From JABMRP01 sp964444795 (GTDB lineage Bacteria > Planctomycetota > Planctomycetia > Pirellulales > Thermoguttaceae): DNA of 49,450 bases. Shown piece after piece: positions 1-8,900 of the stretch. Within the stretch, counting starts at the first letter, position 1, and each line of letters opens with the position of its first letter. The stretch is from contig CAYUIQ010000028.1 of NCBI GenBank assembly GCA_964444795.1, forward strand, positions 1-49,450, given 5' to 3'. The notes under the pieces were generated by a model that made no database searches, was not told the DNA's origin, and was given only the letters and a program-made list of their open reading frames with translations. The translations under genes were made by a program, and so were the position numbers.

Positions 1-747
1 ATCCTGCTGCATCCGGTGCGAGCGGTTGTTCATGCCGTAGTCGGCTTGCATGGTCGCCTTGGAATACTGGCCGGGCGTGGCGTCGGCGGGCAGTTGGCGC
101 TGCACGACCTCCGCCACCAACGCACCGTCGGGTGTGTGGATGTGGCTGCTGAACGAGCCCCGGTTCTGGACCGCCTGCGAGGGGTTCGGACCGCGGTCGT
201 TCGCTATGTTGGTCACCGTAACGGTGTCGCCGGAGGTCTCGAATAGCCACACGGCGTCGTCCCAGTCGCCGCCACCGTCATTCCATTCGAACCGCATTTC
301 GTAGTATGCCGAGCCGAACTCGCCGTTCTGGGCTCGAACGTGGACGCCGGGCTCCAAAGGGATGATCTTCGATCCGCCGGGGTAACGGATCAGCTCGCAC
401 CACCCCACGTCGTCGGTGGGCATTTCGGTGCTGATTTCGGCGGTACTTTCGGGGCAGATGTACATACCGCTCTGGTTTTCCAGATAATCGCGCAGGGCCG
501 AAGGCCACTCTTGCGAAGAGACCGGCTGCAACTTGAGCTCGAGATATCCCGCGGCGGCGATGCCCATTTGATGCAAGTTGTTCTTGCATTGCGTGTTGCG
601 CGCCGCCGCGCGAACCGCTTGCACGGCCGGCAACAACAGCGACATCAAGATGCCAATGATCGAAATCACCACCAAGAGCTCGACCAGGGTAAAACCCGAT
701 CGGCTCGGTTGACGGCACGGAACCATACTCACGGGCAGTCGAATCAT
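1..747 (-). CDS. DUF1559-type prepilin-like protein, truncated by the window edge
   Basis: The frame read from 747 down to base 1 is open and has no stop, so only the first 249 residues are visible. After a short basic leader comes a type IV prepilin-type cleavage/methylation signal (GFTLVELLVVISIIGILMSL) at about residues 18-37, followed by an AVQAVRAAARNTQCKNNLHQ stretch, which is the standard opening of planctomycete DUF1559 proteins. The family is thought to be exported and processed by a type II/IV pilin peptidase, but its role is unknown. The start codon overlaps the stop of the upstream HEAT-repeat gene in an ATGA arrangement, so the two are translationally coupled. The remainder, rich in Trp, Gly and Asp, looks like the usual beta-rich body. 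The H-x9-DG C-terminus expected for the family would lie outside the window. Confidence 0.88.
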   Translation of the reverse strand, partial: MIRLPVSMVPCRQPSRSGFTLVELLVVISIIGILMSLLLPAVQAVRAAARNTQCKNNLHQMGIAAAGYLELKLQPVSSQEWPSALRDYLENQSGMYICPESTAEISTEMPTDDVGWCELIRYPGGSKIIPLEPGVHVRAQNGEFGSAYYEMRFEWNDGGGDWDDAVWLFETSGDTVTVTNIANDRGPNPSQAVQNRGSFSSHIHTPDGALVAEVVQRQLPADATPGQYSKATMQADYGMNNRSHRMQQD

Positions 748-1256
748 TGTGTTTGATCCTCGTAGAACTGCTGAATACGCGGTCCGGAATGGGCGAAGTC
801 CGCCCTAATCTTCGCGATGATCTCCTGCCGTTTCTCGATCGGGTCGTTCGCACGGAATCCGAAGTCCGCCCCGAGGATCTTTCGGACCGCCGAGCCGGCG
901 CGGCCACGCACCGTCGGATCGGGATGCTCGAGCAATTCGATCACGGTCGGCAGGCTGCGATGATCGCGGCTCTTCATCGTCGCCTGCAGCAGCGGTGCGA
1001 TCACCTCGGGCTCATGCTGCCGATGCGCCGCCAGTGCCGTACGCACCTCGACGCGTGCCATCTCGCCGTGCCGGATCAAGTCGCGTGCGGCTTCAACCTT
1101 CGTCTCGACCGTCACCCCCTCATTGAGTCGCTCAGCAACCACCTCGGGCGGATCTAGCGGTTCCGTTGCCTCGGGGATGAAATACCAGGCGGCCGTGGCC
1201 CCAACGGTGACCAGCGCGACGGCGATGACGGCATAATGAACGTAGTCGCGATTCAT
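744..1256 (-). CDS. HEAT-repeat protein with an N-terminal membrane anchor
   Basis: 170 residues. Residues about 8-27 form one hydrophobic segment (HYAVIAVALVTVGATAAWYF), suggesting a signal anchor with the rest outside the cytoplasm. The body from about residue 40 to 135 is alpha-helical and contains a clear HEAT/PBS-type repeat (LPTVIELLEHPDPTVRGRAG), a protein-protein interaction fold. It overlaps the downstream prepilin gene by 4 bases (ATGA), so the two products probably work in the same envelope process. A GAGG lies about 10 bases before the ATG. No enzymatic motif is visible; the partner is unknown. Confidence 0.75.
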   Translation of the reverse strand: MNRDYVHYAVIAVALVTVGATAAWYFIPEATEPLDPPEVVAERLNEGVTVETKVEAARDLIRHGEMARVEVRTALAAHRQHEPEVIAPLLQATMKSRDHRSLPTVIELLEHPDPTVRGRAGSAVRKILGADFGFRANDPIEKRQEIIAKIRADFAHSGPRIQQFYEDQTQ

Positions 1257-1468
1257 GCGCCGATAGCCTCGCGCTGCGTCAGAATCGTGGAAGCGGTGGT
1301 GCCCCGTGCATTGGGACCACGATCACCACCGGCGCGCAGTAAGAATACCCGATGTTCGCGTTGGACTCGGTCGAATCTCATCTCGGCGATGCTCCGCCAC
1401 GGGGCCTGATCGATGACGGTTCGACTTGCTTTCGCCCATTGTATTGGATTATTCCGGACTGTAAACAC
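1253..1468 (-). CDS. small hypothetical ORF upstream of the HEAT protein
   Basis: A 71-codon frame whose stop overlaps the HEAT-protein start as ATGA, the same arrangement as between the next two genes. It has no recognisable domain and is rich in Arg and Ala. A promoter-like pair at 1438-1465 lies inside its first part, so if that promoter is used only an internal start near 1381 (about 42 residues, beginning MRFDRVQ) could be translated. It may be a short coupled leader peptide or simply non-coding leader sequence. I lean towards leader. Confidence 0.25.
   Translation of the reverse strand: MFTVRNNPIQWAKASRTVIDQAPWRSIAEMRFDRVQREHRVFLLRAGGDRGPNARGTTASTILTQREAIGA
1438..1465 (-). promoter_or_regulatory. 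sigma-70-like promoter for the HEAT/prepilin pair
   Basis: On the minus strand TTTACA (1465-1460) and TACAAT (1443-1438) are separated by 16 bases. Each matches the -35/-10 consensus at five of six positions. Transcription would begin near 1431, about 175 bases ahead of the HEAT-protein start. Confidence 0.4.
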
Positions 1469-1519
1469 ATTTTCAGGACAAAACGCATTTAATGTCAGGG
1501 CAGGGCCGGGCCGGTTATC

Positions 1520-1625
1520 CCGGATTATTCATGGGTTTGTAGCTACGTTCGCCAGAACGTGGTCGTAACCCTTGGACTCGCCCCACGTTCTGGCGAACGT
1601 AGCTACAGAACTATGAATAATCCGG
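1520..1625. repeat. long inverted repeat overlapping the end of the hydrolase gene
   Basis: The outer arms 1520-1532 and 1613-1625 (13 bp) and the inner arms 1538-1562 and 1583-1607 (25 bp) are perfectly complementary, separated by a symmetric 5/5-base mismatch and a 20-base loop. The element covers the last codons and the stop of the alpha/beta hydrolase (1611). It could fold as a hairpin of nearly 40 base pairs. No U-run follows, so it is more like a dispersed palindromic element than a simple terminator, although it may also stop transcription. Confidence 0.85.
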
Positions 1626-2795
1626 GCTGGGGCGGCGGTTGGTCTCGTAGAAGCGGCGGGCGACTTCTTCGACGTGGAAGAGCATCCATTGCTTCCGCGT
1701 GTAGACGGCGTGGCCAGCGAGATCGCGCGCGATGCCCTTGGTCTGGGGACCGTAGTCGACCAGCAACGTCGTCCCTTCGTCGGGCACGATGACACCGGCC
1801 CGAAATCGCTCGATCAGGTCGCGCTTCCTCAGGCCCGCCTGCAACAGCCGGCCGAGTCGCCGGTCGGCCGTCCAGGTGCGCCAGAAGAGCGGGTTGGGCA
1901 TGATGTTGGTGCCGGCGATGCCTAACTGTTGTATGTAATCGCCGCCTCGGGCGGCCAGCAGGTCTTCGGGTCTGGGTGGAAACGGAGCCCGATAATCGGG
2001 TACCTCGCCGGCCGGGCGATGGTTGACGAAATGCAGCAGCCGGGCGTAGCCGGTCGAGTCCCAGCCGTAGCGGATCGGCGTACCGAAGGTCACCAGGTCC
2101 AGCGCCACGCCGGGAAGCGGCGATTGTCGCCCGCGGAGCCATTCCTCCACGCGGCCCCAGAAAGGCAGGTCGACCCGGCTAAACAGGGGGCGTCGGGAAT
2201 AGCTCCGAGCCGCGTCGAAGAAGGGGCCGACGGCTTCGGTGTCGTCGGCGAGCAGGTTTGTTATTAGGGCCAACACATTGCCTGCATGGCTGTGCCCCCA
2301 GAGAAGGACGCGCCGTCCGGCGGCCAGCCGCAGGGCGGCCAACTCGTCGATCAGCCGCACCGCGGCACAGGCCCGGCCAAGATGGTGATTCTCGCCGGAC
2401 CAGCCGAAGAGCCGGACGGGAATCCGCTTCCGATCTCCCCCGGGATCGGCCAAGGCGTCGTCCAACGCGCGCGCGTAGGGCACGGCGTAATTTCCCTCCT
2501 CGCCGGCGAGTTCGTCGACGGCCTGCTTGACGGCCTTCTGGATTCGCCGGCCGGCGGCAGGGAACACGCGGGCCAACCCGGCCAGAACACCCATTGCGTC
2601 GGACCCCACGAACGTGCCGTGAACGAGGTAGATCGCCGCCACACCGGCCCGGCGAAACGTGTCGCCCGCCTGCTGCATCCGGCGGTGAAACTCGCTATCG
2701 TCGGCCGGCGGCGTCGGGGCGGCTAACAGGTGATACGGCGCAGCGGGGCGTGTGGCTTGGTACGCCTGATGCCGAAATCGGTTGCCTGGCGGCAT
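1611..2795 (-). CDS. alpha/beta-hydrolase-fold protein
   Basis: 394 residues from the chosen ATG at 2795, which has GGAGGG about five bases upstream. The open frame continues to 2867 but has no ribosome site there. LVHGTF (about residues 57-62) fits the oxyanion-hole HG motif, and LLWGHSHAG (about 164-172) is a nucleophile elbow with Ser169, in which the usual last Gly of GxSxG is Ala. A later LVTFGTPIRYGW is typical of the strand after the elbow in lipase-like hydrolases. There is no signal peptide, so it is probably cytoplasmic. The substrate cannot be inferred. The 3' end lies inside the inverted repeat at 1520-1625. Confidence 0.7.
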   Translation of the reverse strand: MPPGNRFRHQAYQATRPAAPYHLLAAPTPPADDSEFHRRMQQAGDTFRRAGVAAIYLVHGTFVGSDAMGVLAGLARVFPAAGRRIQKAVKQAVDELAGEEGNYAVPYARALDDALADPGGDRKRIPVRLFGWSGENHHLGRACAAVRLIDELAALRLAAGRRVLLWGHSHAGNVLALITNLLADDTEAVGPFFDAARSYSRRPLFSRVDLPFWGRVEEWLRGRQSPLPGVALDLVTFGTPIRYGWDSTGYARLLHFVNHRPAGEVPDYRAPFPPRPEDLLAARGGDYIQQLGIAGTNIMPNPLFWRTWTADRRLGRLLQAGLRKRDLIERFRAGVIVPDEGTTLLVDYGPQTKGIARDLAGHAVYTRKQWMLFHVEEVARRFYETNRRPSPDYS

Positions 2796-2893
2796 GGTTC
2801 CCTCCGGAGCGTGCCAGGGCGTGGAGCCTGCCGGGTCAATTCTGGGCGAACCGGCGGGCAGCGTCAAGCACTGGGATGGGTAGACATCGGCCC

Positions 2894-3139
2894 CTATCCT
2901 CCTCGTATCCTGCCGCGACGCTCAATCGAGACTAGCAGTGTTTTGAAGTTGAACCACGTGTGCAACGCGGCGAAGCCGATGAAGACAAATCCCGACCATA
3001 CGTGTACTTCCTTGCTTACCTCGTGCAACGGTTTCCACATGCCTTCCGGGTGAACGAAAATGATCACACCGGTACACGCCATGATTACAGAGGCGATGAA
3101 CGCCCCGATGGATGATAACCTCCGAAGCGATCGTCGCAT
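2894..3139 (-). CDS. small DUF4405-like membrane protein
   Basis: 81 residues with two membrane helices, about 11-30 and 45-65, and a short basic tail. The pattern PLHEVSKEVHVWSGFVFIG followed by ALHTWFNF, with His before and within the second helix, is typical of DUF4405, a family related to cytochrome-b561-type haem proteins. The His residues may bind haem, but that is an inference. It stands alone between the hydrolase gene and a divergent FAD oxidoreductase. Confidence 0.6.
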   Translation of the reverse strand: MRRSLRRLSSIGAFIASVIMACTGVIIFVHPEGMWKPLHEVSKEVHVWSGFVFIGFAALHTWFNFKTLLVSIERRGRIRGG

Positions 3140-3211
3140 CGGGGGTTGCCCCTTTGTCCGGCATTTCCCATTTGGTCTCCGCTCGGATACGCTCCGAGCG
3201 ACAACTTACCC

Positions 3212-3386
3212 CATGTTAGCCGAGGGCTGCGTGGAATTCCAGTTGGCCGGGGCCGACGCCGAACACAACGTCGGGCAGGTCACCTTGGAAAACGTATCCG
3301 TGCTAGAAGCCCGTCTTACGGCCGACTCGCCGAACATGAACCGTGGTGGACACGTGCAAGATGTCCGGTTCGGCAACTCGCCGTAG
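3212..3386 (+). pseudogene. possible beta-helix-like protein remnant
   Basis: A 57-codon stretch beginning MLAEGCVEFQLAG and ending before TAG contains QVTLENVSVLEARLT and HVQDVRFGNS, phrases resembling rungs of right-handed parallel beta-helix proteins (GH28-like). It has no ribosome site or signal peptide and sits in the otherwise empty 3140-3595 gap. It may be the tail of a deleted gene or a chance frame. Confidence 0.2.
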
Positions 3387-3536
3387 CGTGAAAATGGGCC
3401 GGGATCTTCCTCGTGAGCATGTCTCCACCGGAGACCGACTTGCCCAACTGAGACACAGCGAATTCCACAAGCGCACCCGGCAGAGCCTTTACAGGTATCC
3501 AGAGGTTAGCGTGAGAAAGGTCCGAGAAAGCCGAGC

Positions 3537-3565
3537 TTGACACGGACTGCCGCCGGCCGTCCAAT
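3537..3565 (+). promoter_or_regulatory. sigma-70-like promoter for the FAD oxidoreductase
   Basis: A perfect -35 TTGACA (3537-3542) and TCCAAT (3560-3565, four of six) are 17 bases apart. The predicted transcript start near 3572 leaves a leader of about 24 bases carrying the AGGAGGAT ribosome site for the gene at 3596. Confidence 0.4.
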
Positions 3566-3595
3566 GGCAGGAGGGAACCGCCAGGAGGATACCGG

Positions 3596-5650
3596 ATGAG
3601 CAAGGACATCGCTCGAGACACCGCCGCCGCCGGGAAACCGATCGTGCTGGCCGACGGGGCGACCGTGGTTGTTGTCGGCGGAGGTCCCGCGGGAGCGTTC
3701 TTCGCGATTCGGGCGGCACGAAAAGCTCGCCAGCGCGGGATGAAGCTCGATCTGGTCATTTTGGAGAGGAAGAAGGAACTCCACTTCTATGAGGCGGTCT
3801 CGTCGGTCGCTTTCCGCGAGGGCTGCAACTACTGTGCGGGCAGCGTGTCGCCCTTGCTGACCGATCTCTTGGAGGCGAACGGGCTACCTCTGCCGGAGGA
3901 AATCGTCGAGGGGAAAGCCCGATCGCTCACCGTACATGCCGACTGGAAAAGTATCGAGCTGCCGATCCCCGAGGGAAGAGACATCGTGTCGGTGTTTCGC
4001 GGCTCCAGGCCCCGGCGCCGATCCCAACGGCACGTGAATTTCGACGCCTATCTCCTGGAGCAGGCGGTGAAAGAAGGCGCGCGGGTGATCACCGGCGAAG
4101 TCCAGGGCATCCGCTACAACGCCGCGGGCAAGCCCGTGGTGAGTTACCGAATCGGTTCGGATGCGGAGTCCAAGACGATCGAAGCCGATCTGGCCGTGTT
4201 CGGCGGAGGAGTGAATCAGACGCCGGGTATGGCGCTGCGGGCCAATTCTCTCTTTCGCTCGTTGGGCGAAGTGCTGCCCGGGTTTCGTCCGCCGGAGGTT
4301 CGCAAGGCGATCATCTGCGAAGTGCTGGCCCAGGAGGAGTTGCTCCAGTCGCTTGCCGGCGAGGTCCACTTTGCCCAATATGGCTCGAAGGATCTTCGCA
4401 TCGAGATGTCGCTGTTGGTTCCTCGGGGGCACTGGATCACCGTGGTGCTGATCGGCCCGAGTGTCGACCGTGCCGACCCTGCCGGCCATCTGGCCGTCGT
4501 GGAACGTTTTCTCGAGCTGCCGCACATCCGGCGGTTCCTTCCCCGGAAAGCCAAACTCACGCCCGCGTGCATGTGCAACCCCAACATGACCGTGGGCGTG
4601 GCCCGCAACCCGATCGGCGACCGAATCGCGCTGATCGGCGACATGGTCGTGTCACGATTGTACAAGGACGGAATCTACTCGGCGCTGACGACCGCCGCGG
4701 CCCTGGCCGAGTGTGCGCTGGATGTGGGAGTCGATCGGAAGAGCCTGAAACGGGGCTACAAGCCGGCCGTCAGACGATTCGAGCGGGAGAACCGGTTCGG
4801 ACGTATCGTCTTCCTGCTCAATCGCCTTACGTTTTCCCAGCCCGTCCTAAGCCGAATCGCTTATCAGGCAGTGCTCACCGAACGGAAGACCAAACCGAAG
4901 CAAAAACGCCGACTGGCCAACGTCCTCTGGAGAATCGCCAGCGGCGACGACACCTACGGGCGCATTCTCGCCTCAATGTTTCACCCCGCCACCGTCCGGC
5001 TGATCCTCGTCGGGGGCGTGGCGGTGACGATCCGCAACTACGTGGCCGAGTTGGTCTTCGGCCTGAATTGGACCGGCTTCGGACGGCATCCGACCGGTGT
5101 GCCCAAGGAGGACGTGGCGAAGAAGCGCCGCGAGATCGTCGGCGTGCTGGGAATCCGGCCGTTTGAGCATCGCCCCGACTTCGAACGCGTCTACTCGATC
5201 CGAATCAAAGCCGACCGGAAGGATATCCTCCACCAGTTGGGCAAGTTCGGCGACCTCGACCGGCAGTATCTCCGGCCGCGGATGATCGACATCTATCGCA
5301 CCCGCGGCGACGCCAACGAAGCCGGCAGCACGATCCGCTACGACGTCTTGTGCCGCCGGTTGTCGTTCAGCGTAGTTCTGGAGAAGGTTCTCGGATCGCG
5401 CTACCTGCTGTATCGTATTGCCAACGGATTCGCCCAGGGCGGCGTGCTCGCCTTCGACGTCGATTGCGAGGAGACCGGCGTGTGTCTGCTTTCAATCTAC
5501 GTGGCGTTCGATTTCCCCCGACGCAGGAATCCCCTGAATCGCGTTTTCTGGCGCTTGTTTCGGTGGATATTTCCCGCGTTCGTACACGACGTGGCCTGGA
5601 ACCACTCGCTTTGCAGGATCAAGCATCTGGCGGAAAGTGACCAGCGGTAG
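3596..5650 (+). CDS. FAD-dependent oxidoreductase with C-terminal extension
   Basis: 684 residues; the ATG follows AGGAGGAT by five bases. The Rossmann motif VVVVGGGPAGAFF (about 24-36) and the late GDRIALIGDMVVSRLYKDGIYSA segment are the FAD-binding elements of the geranylgeranyl-reductase/halogenase-like flavoprotein group. A CNYC pair (Cys77, Cys80) and a CMC pair (Cys325, Cys327) might form a metal or disulphide site. Residues about 390-490 are basic and include a hydrophobic helix near 462-482. The last 160 residues (from RVYSIRIKADR) resemble a small-ligand-binding START/SRPBCC-like beta domain; that assignment is weak. The length far exceeds a simple reductase of about 400 residues. 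There is no signal peptide. It may act on a lipid-like substrate, which is an inference. Confidence 0.75.
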   Translation: MSKDIARDTAAAGKPIVLADGATVVVVGGGPAGAFFAIRAARKARQRGMKLDLVILERKKELHFYEAVSSVAFREGCNYCAGSVSPLLTDLLEANGLPLPEEIVEGKARSLTVHADWKSIELPIPEGRDIVSVFRGSRPRRRSQRHVNFDAYLLEQAVKEGARVITGEVQGIRYNAAGKPVVSYRIGSDAESKTIEADLAVFGGGVNQTPGMALRANSLFRSLGEVLPGFRPPEVRKAIICEVLAQEELLQSLAGEVHFAQYGSKDLRIEMSLLVPRGHWITVVLIGPSVDRADPAGHLAVVERFLELPHIRRFLPRKAKLTPACMCNPNMTVGVARNPIGDRIALIGDMVVSRLYKDGIYSALTTAAALAECALDVGVDRKSLKRGYKPAVRRFERENRFGRIVFLLNRLTFSQPVLSRIAYQAVLTERKTKPKQKRRLANVLWRIASGDDTYGRILASMFHPATVRLILVGGVAVTIRNYVAELVFGLNWTGFGRHPTGVPKEDVAKKRREIVGVLGIRPFEHRPDFERVYSIRIKADRKDILHQLGKFGDLDRQYLRPRMIDIYRTRGDANEAGSTIRYDVLCRRLSFSVVLEKVLGSRYLLYRIANGFAQGGVLAFDVDCEETGVCLLSIYVAFDFPRRRNPLNRVFWRLFRWIFPAFVHDVAWNHSLCRIKHLAESDQR

Positions 5651-5722
5651 ATATTCGAAGCGAAGTGCAGCCGTTACTGGATTGAGTTGAAGGCAAGCAC
5701 CATGCCGTAAGCAGGGACCGCA

Positions 5723-5860
5723 ATGAACCCACTCGATGCCTACTCGTCGAATTATGAAGACGCGCGTCGGCGGTTTCGCGACACGGCCACACCGGCGGGC
5801 GCGATCCTTAAGCGGCATGGCATCCAATGTCGTGCGTTGGGAGAAATCGGCAAGACGTGA
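5723..5860 (+). pseudogene. N-terminal fragment resembling DUF2817/M14-like peptidases
   Basis: A 45-codon frame with AGGGA six bases before its ATG. Its opening, MNPLDAYSSNYEDARRRFRD, resembles the N-terminus of DUF2817 (M14 peptidase-like) proteins, which usually begin with a Y-x-ARxRF segment. The frame ends at TGA after about 45 residues where several hundred more are expected, so this looks like a 5' stump. It lies between the FAD oxidoreductase and the methyltransferase-propeller gene. The rest of the 5651-5959 gap shows a TACAAT -10-like box at 5889-5894. Confidence 0.35.
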
Positions 5861-5959
5861 CTTCCTGGCATTCTTCCCGAATTCGCTCTACAATGCCGGC
5901 ATCGGATTCTCGACAGAACCAGCGAAACGGAACCCTTCGGACATCAAGGAGTACATGAC

Positions 5960-8900
5960 ATGAGAAGCGCAGGAAAGTTGTGTGTCGTGGCGGCGATGTT
6001 GCTTGGCGTCGACGCTCGGGCCGACTCGGCCGGCGACGTGATCGATTCCAGCGGCGTCAAGGGCGGGGTCGTCGTGCATCTGGGTTGTGGAGACGGGCAA
6101 CTAACCGCCGCCCTGCGGGCCAGCGACCGGTATATCGTACAGGGGTTGGACACCAGCGAGAAAAACATCGCCGCCGCGCGGGCGAGCATCCGCAAGGCCG
6201 GTTCGTATGGAAACGTCTCGGCCGCCACGTTCGACGGTAAGCGGCTGCCCTACGTCGACCATTTCGTCAACCTGCTGGTCGTGAGTTCTCCGGCGGACGT
6301 TTCCCGAGCGGAGATGATGCGCGTCCTCGTGCCCGGCGGCGTGGCGTGTATCGCGGACGGGACGAAGTGGGAGAAGGTCGTCAAGCCCTGGCCGGACGAG
6401 ATGGACCAGTGGACCCATTACATGCACGATCCGCAGGGAACGTGCGTCGGGCTCGATACGCTGGTCGGACCTCCGCGGCGGTTGAAATGGGTCGGCAGCC
6501 CCCGCCATGCGCGGAGCCACGAGCATACGGCCAGTCTGCACGCGCTGGTCTCGGCCGCCGGGCGAAACTTCGACGTCATGGACGCCGGCTCCAGAGCCTC
6601 GATCCAGCTTCCCGCGCGATACGTGCTCACCGCCCGGGATGCGTTCAACGGCACGATTCTCTGGCGGCGTGACATCCCCAACTGGTTCAATCATCTCTTT
6701 CCGCTGAAAGCCGGCCCGGCCACCATGCCCCGGCGATTGGTGGCCGTCGACCAGACGGTCTACGTCTCCGGTGGACTGGGCAACCCGCTGCTGGCTCTCG
6801 ACGCGGCCACCGGTCAGGTCGTTCACGAGTACAAGGACACGGCAACGACGGTCGATATCATTCTCTCCGACGGCGTGCTCTTCGTGGTCGTCGAGCCCGA
6901 TCGAAAGCCGGTCGGCTACAAGCAGGAGAGCGCCCACTGCTGGACCGAGTCGGGCCGCGCCAACCGAACCTGGGGTTGGGCCGGGCATACGCAAACGGTC
7001 AAGGCCATCTCCGCCGAGTCGGGAAAACTCCTCTGGCAGCAGAAAACGAAAATCGCCCCGATGACCCTGACCGTCGACGACCAGAAGGTCTGCTTCTTCG
7101 ACGGGCAGAGCGTCGTGGCTTACAACCGAACCGACGGCAAGAAGCGGTGGACTTCCCCGGCCTTGGGAAAAGATCAGCCGCTATTCGTTACCGGGTTCGC
7201 CCCCAAATTGATCATCCACGGAGACACCATCCTGTATTCGCCGTCGAAGCGAATCGTCGCCCTGGGCGGCAACAACGGAGAAGTTCTCTGGGACGTCCAA
7301 GGCAAGCCGCGTTCCGGACACCACAGCCCGGAAGATCTCTTCGTCATCGACGGCGTCGTTTGGGCGGCCGGTACTGCCAGGGGCCGCGACAGCACGTTCG
7401 TCGGCTACGACCTCGACACCGGTGAGAAGGCTCATGTCTTCCCCAACGAGGAGAAGGCCTTTTACATGCACCAGCGGTGTTACCCGGGCCGGGCGACGGT
7501 CAACTATTTGATCCCCGCGGCGACCGGGACCGAGTTTGTCGATCTCCAGACGGGTCAGTGGGAAATCCATCATTGGGTGCGCGGCGGATGCATCTACGGC
7601 ATGATGCCCGCCAACGGCATGATCTATGCCACGCCGCAAGCCTGTGCGTGTTATTATCAGTCGAAACTCAACGGGTTCAACGCGCTGGCCGCCGGCGAGC
7701 GATCGCTGCCCGAGCGACCCGAAAACCGGCTGGCCAAAGGGCCGGCCTACAAGGAAGTCTCGCAATGGAAATCCGACCTCTCCGACGCCGATTGGCCCGT
7801 CTTCCGGCAGAACAACACGCGCAGCGGGTCGGTCGCCACCGAAATATCGAGCGACCCGAAGGCAAAGTGGACGGCCACGCTTGGCGGCCGTGTGAGCCAG
7901 CCGGTCGTGGCCGACGGGCGGATGTTCATCGCGGCGATCGACGAGCATACGGTCCACGCGTTGGACACGGGCACCGGCGAATCGCTCTGGAGTTTCACGG
8001 CCGGCGGACGCGTCGATTCGCCGCCGACCATTTACCGGGGCATGACCCTGTTCGGCTCCGCCGACGGTTGCGTGTACGCGCTTTGCGCCGCCGACGGCCG
8101 CTTGGCGTGGAAGTTCCGTGCCGCGCCGATCGACGAGAAGCTGATGTCTTACGAACAGATCGAGTCGGTCTGGCCGGTCCACGGCAGCGTGCTGGTGCAA
8201 GACGACGTGTTGTACGTGGTGGCCGGCCGGTCGATGTTCGTCGACGGCGGGCTGCGCATGCTGCGAATCGATCCGGCGTCGGGCAAACTCCTCTCGGAAA
8301 ACGTCATGGGCGATAAGATTCCCGGCACCGAAAACAATCTACAGTCGATCATGCAGGGCAAGCACATGCCCATGGCGCTGCCCGATATTCTTTCCAGCGA
8401 CGGCCGATACGTCTACATGAAGTCGCAGACGTTCGACATGAAAGGCCGGCGGACCCGCGTGGCACCGCAAGCGCCCAACACGCAGGAAGGCGAGGAACGG
8501 CACCTGTTCACGCAGATCAGCTTCCTGGACGATTCGTGGTTTCACCGGGCGTATTGGATACTCGGTCGTGCGGCCGGGGAGGGTTGGGCCGAATGGCAAG
8601 TGCCGCCCAAGATCGCCCATTACGGCCGGATCATGTCGTTCGATGACGAGAACGTCTTCGCCTACGGCCGGGACCCTGAACTGCTCTGCAATTCGTCGGT
8701 CTTGGAATATCGTCTCTACAGCGCGAAGAAGAATCCCGAGGTCACGGAGAAGCGGCGCGTGGCGAGCCCGAGCGTCGATTGGAAGAAACTGGCCCAACTG
8801 CCCGAGGGTCAGCTTACGACGGCCCAATTCAACTGGAAGACCGAGCATCCGCCGCTGCTGGTCCGGACGATGGTCCTGGCCGGCGACACGCTTCTGGTGG

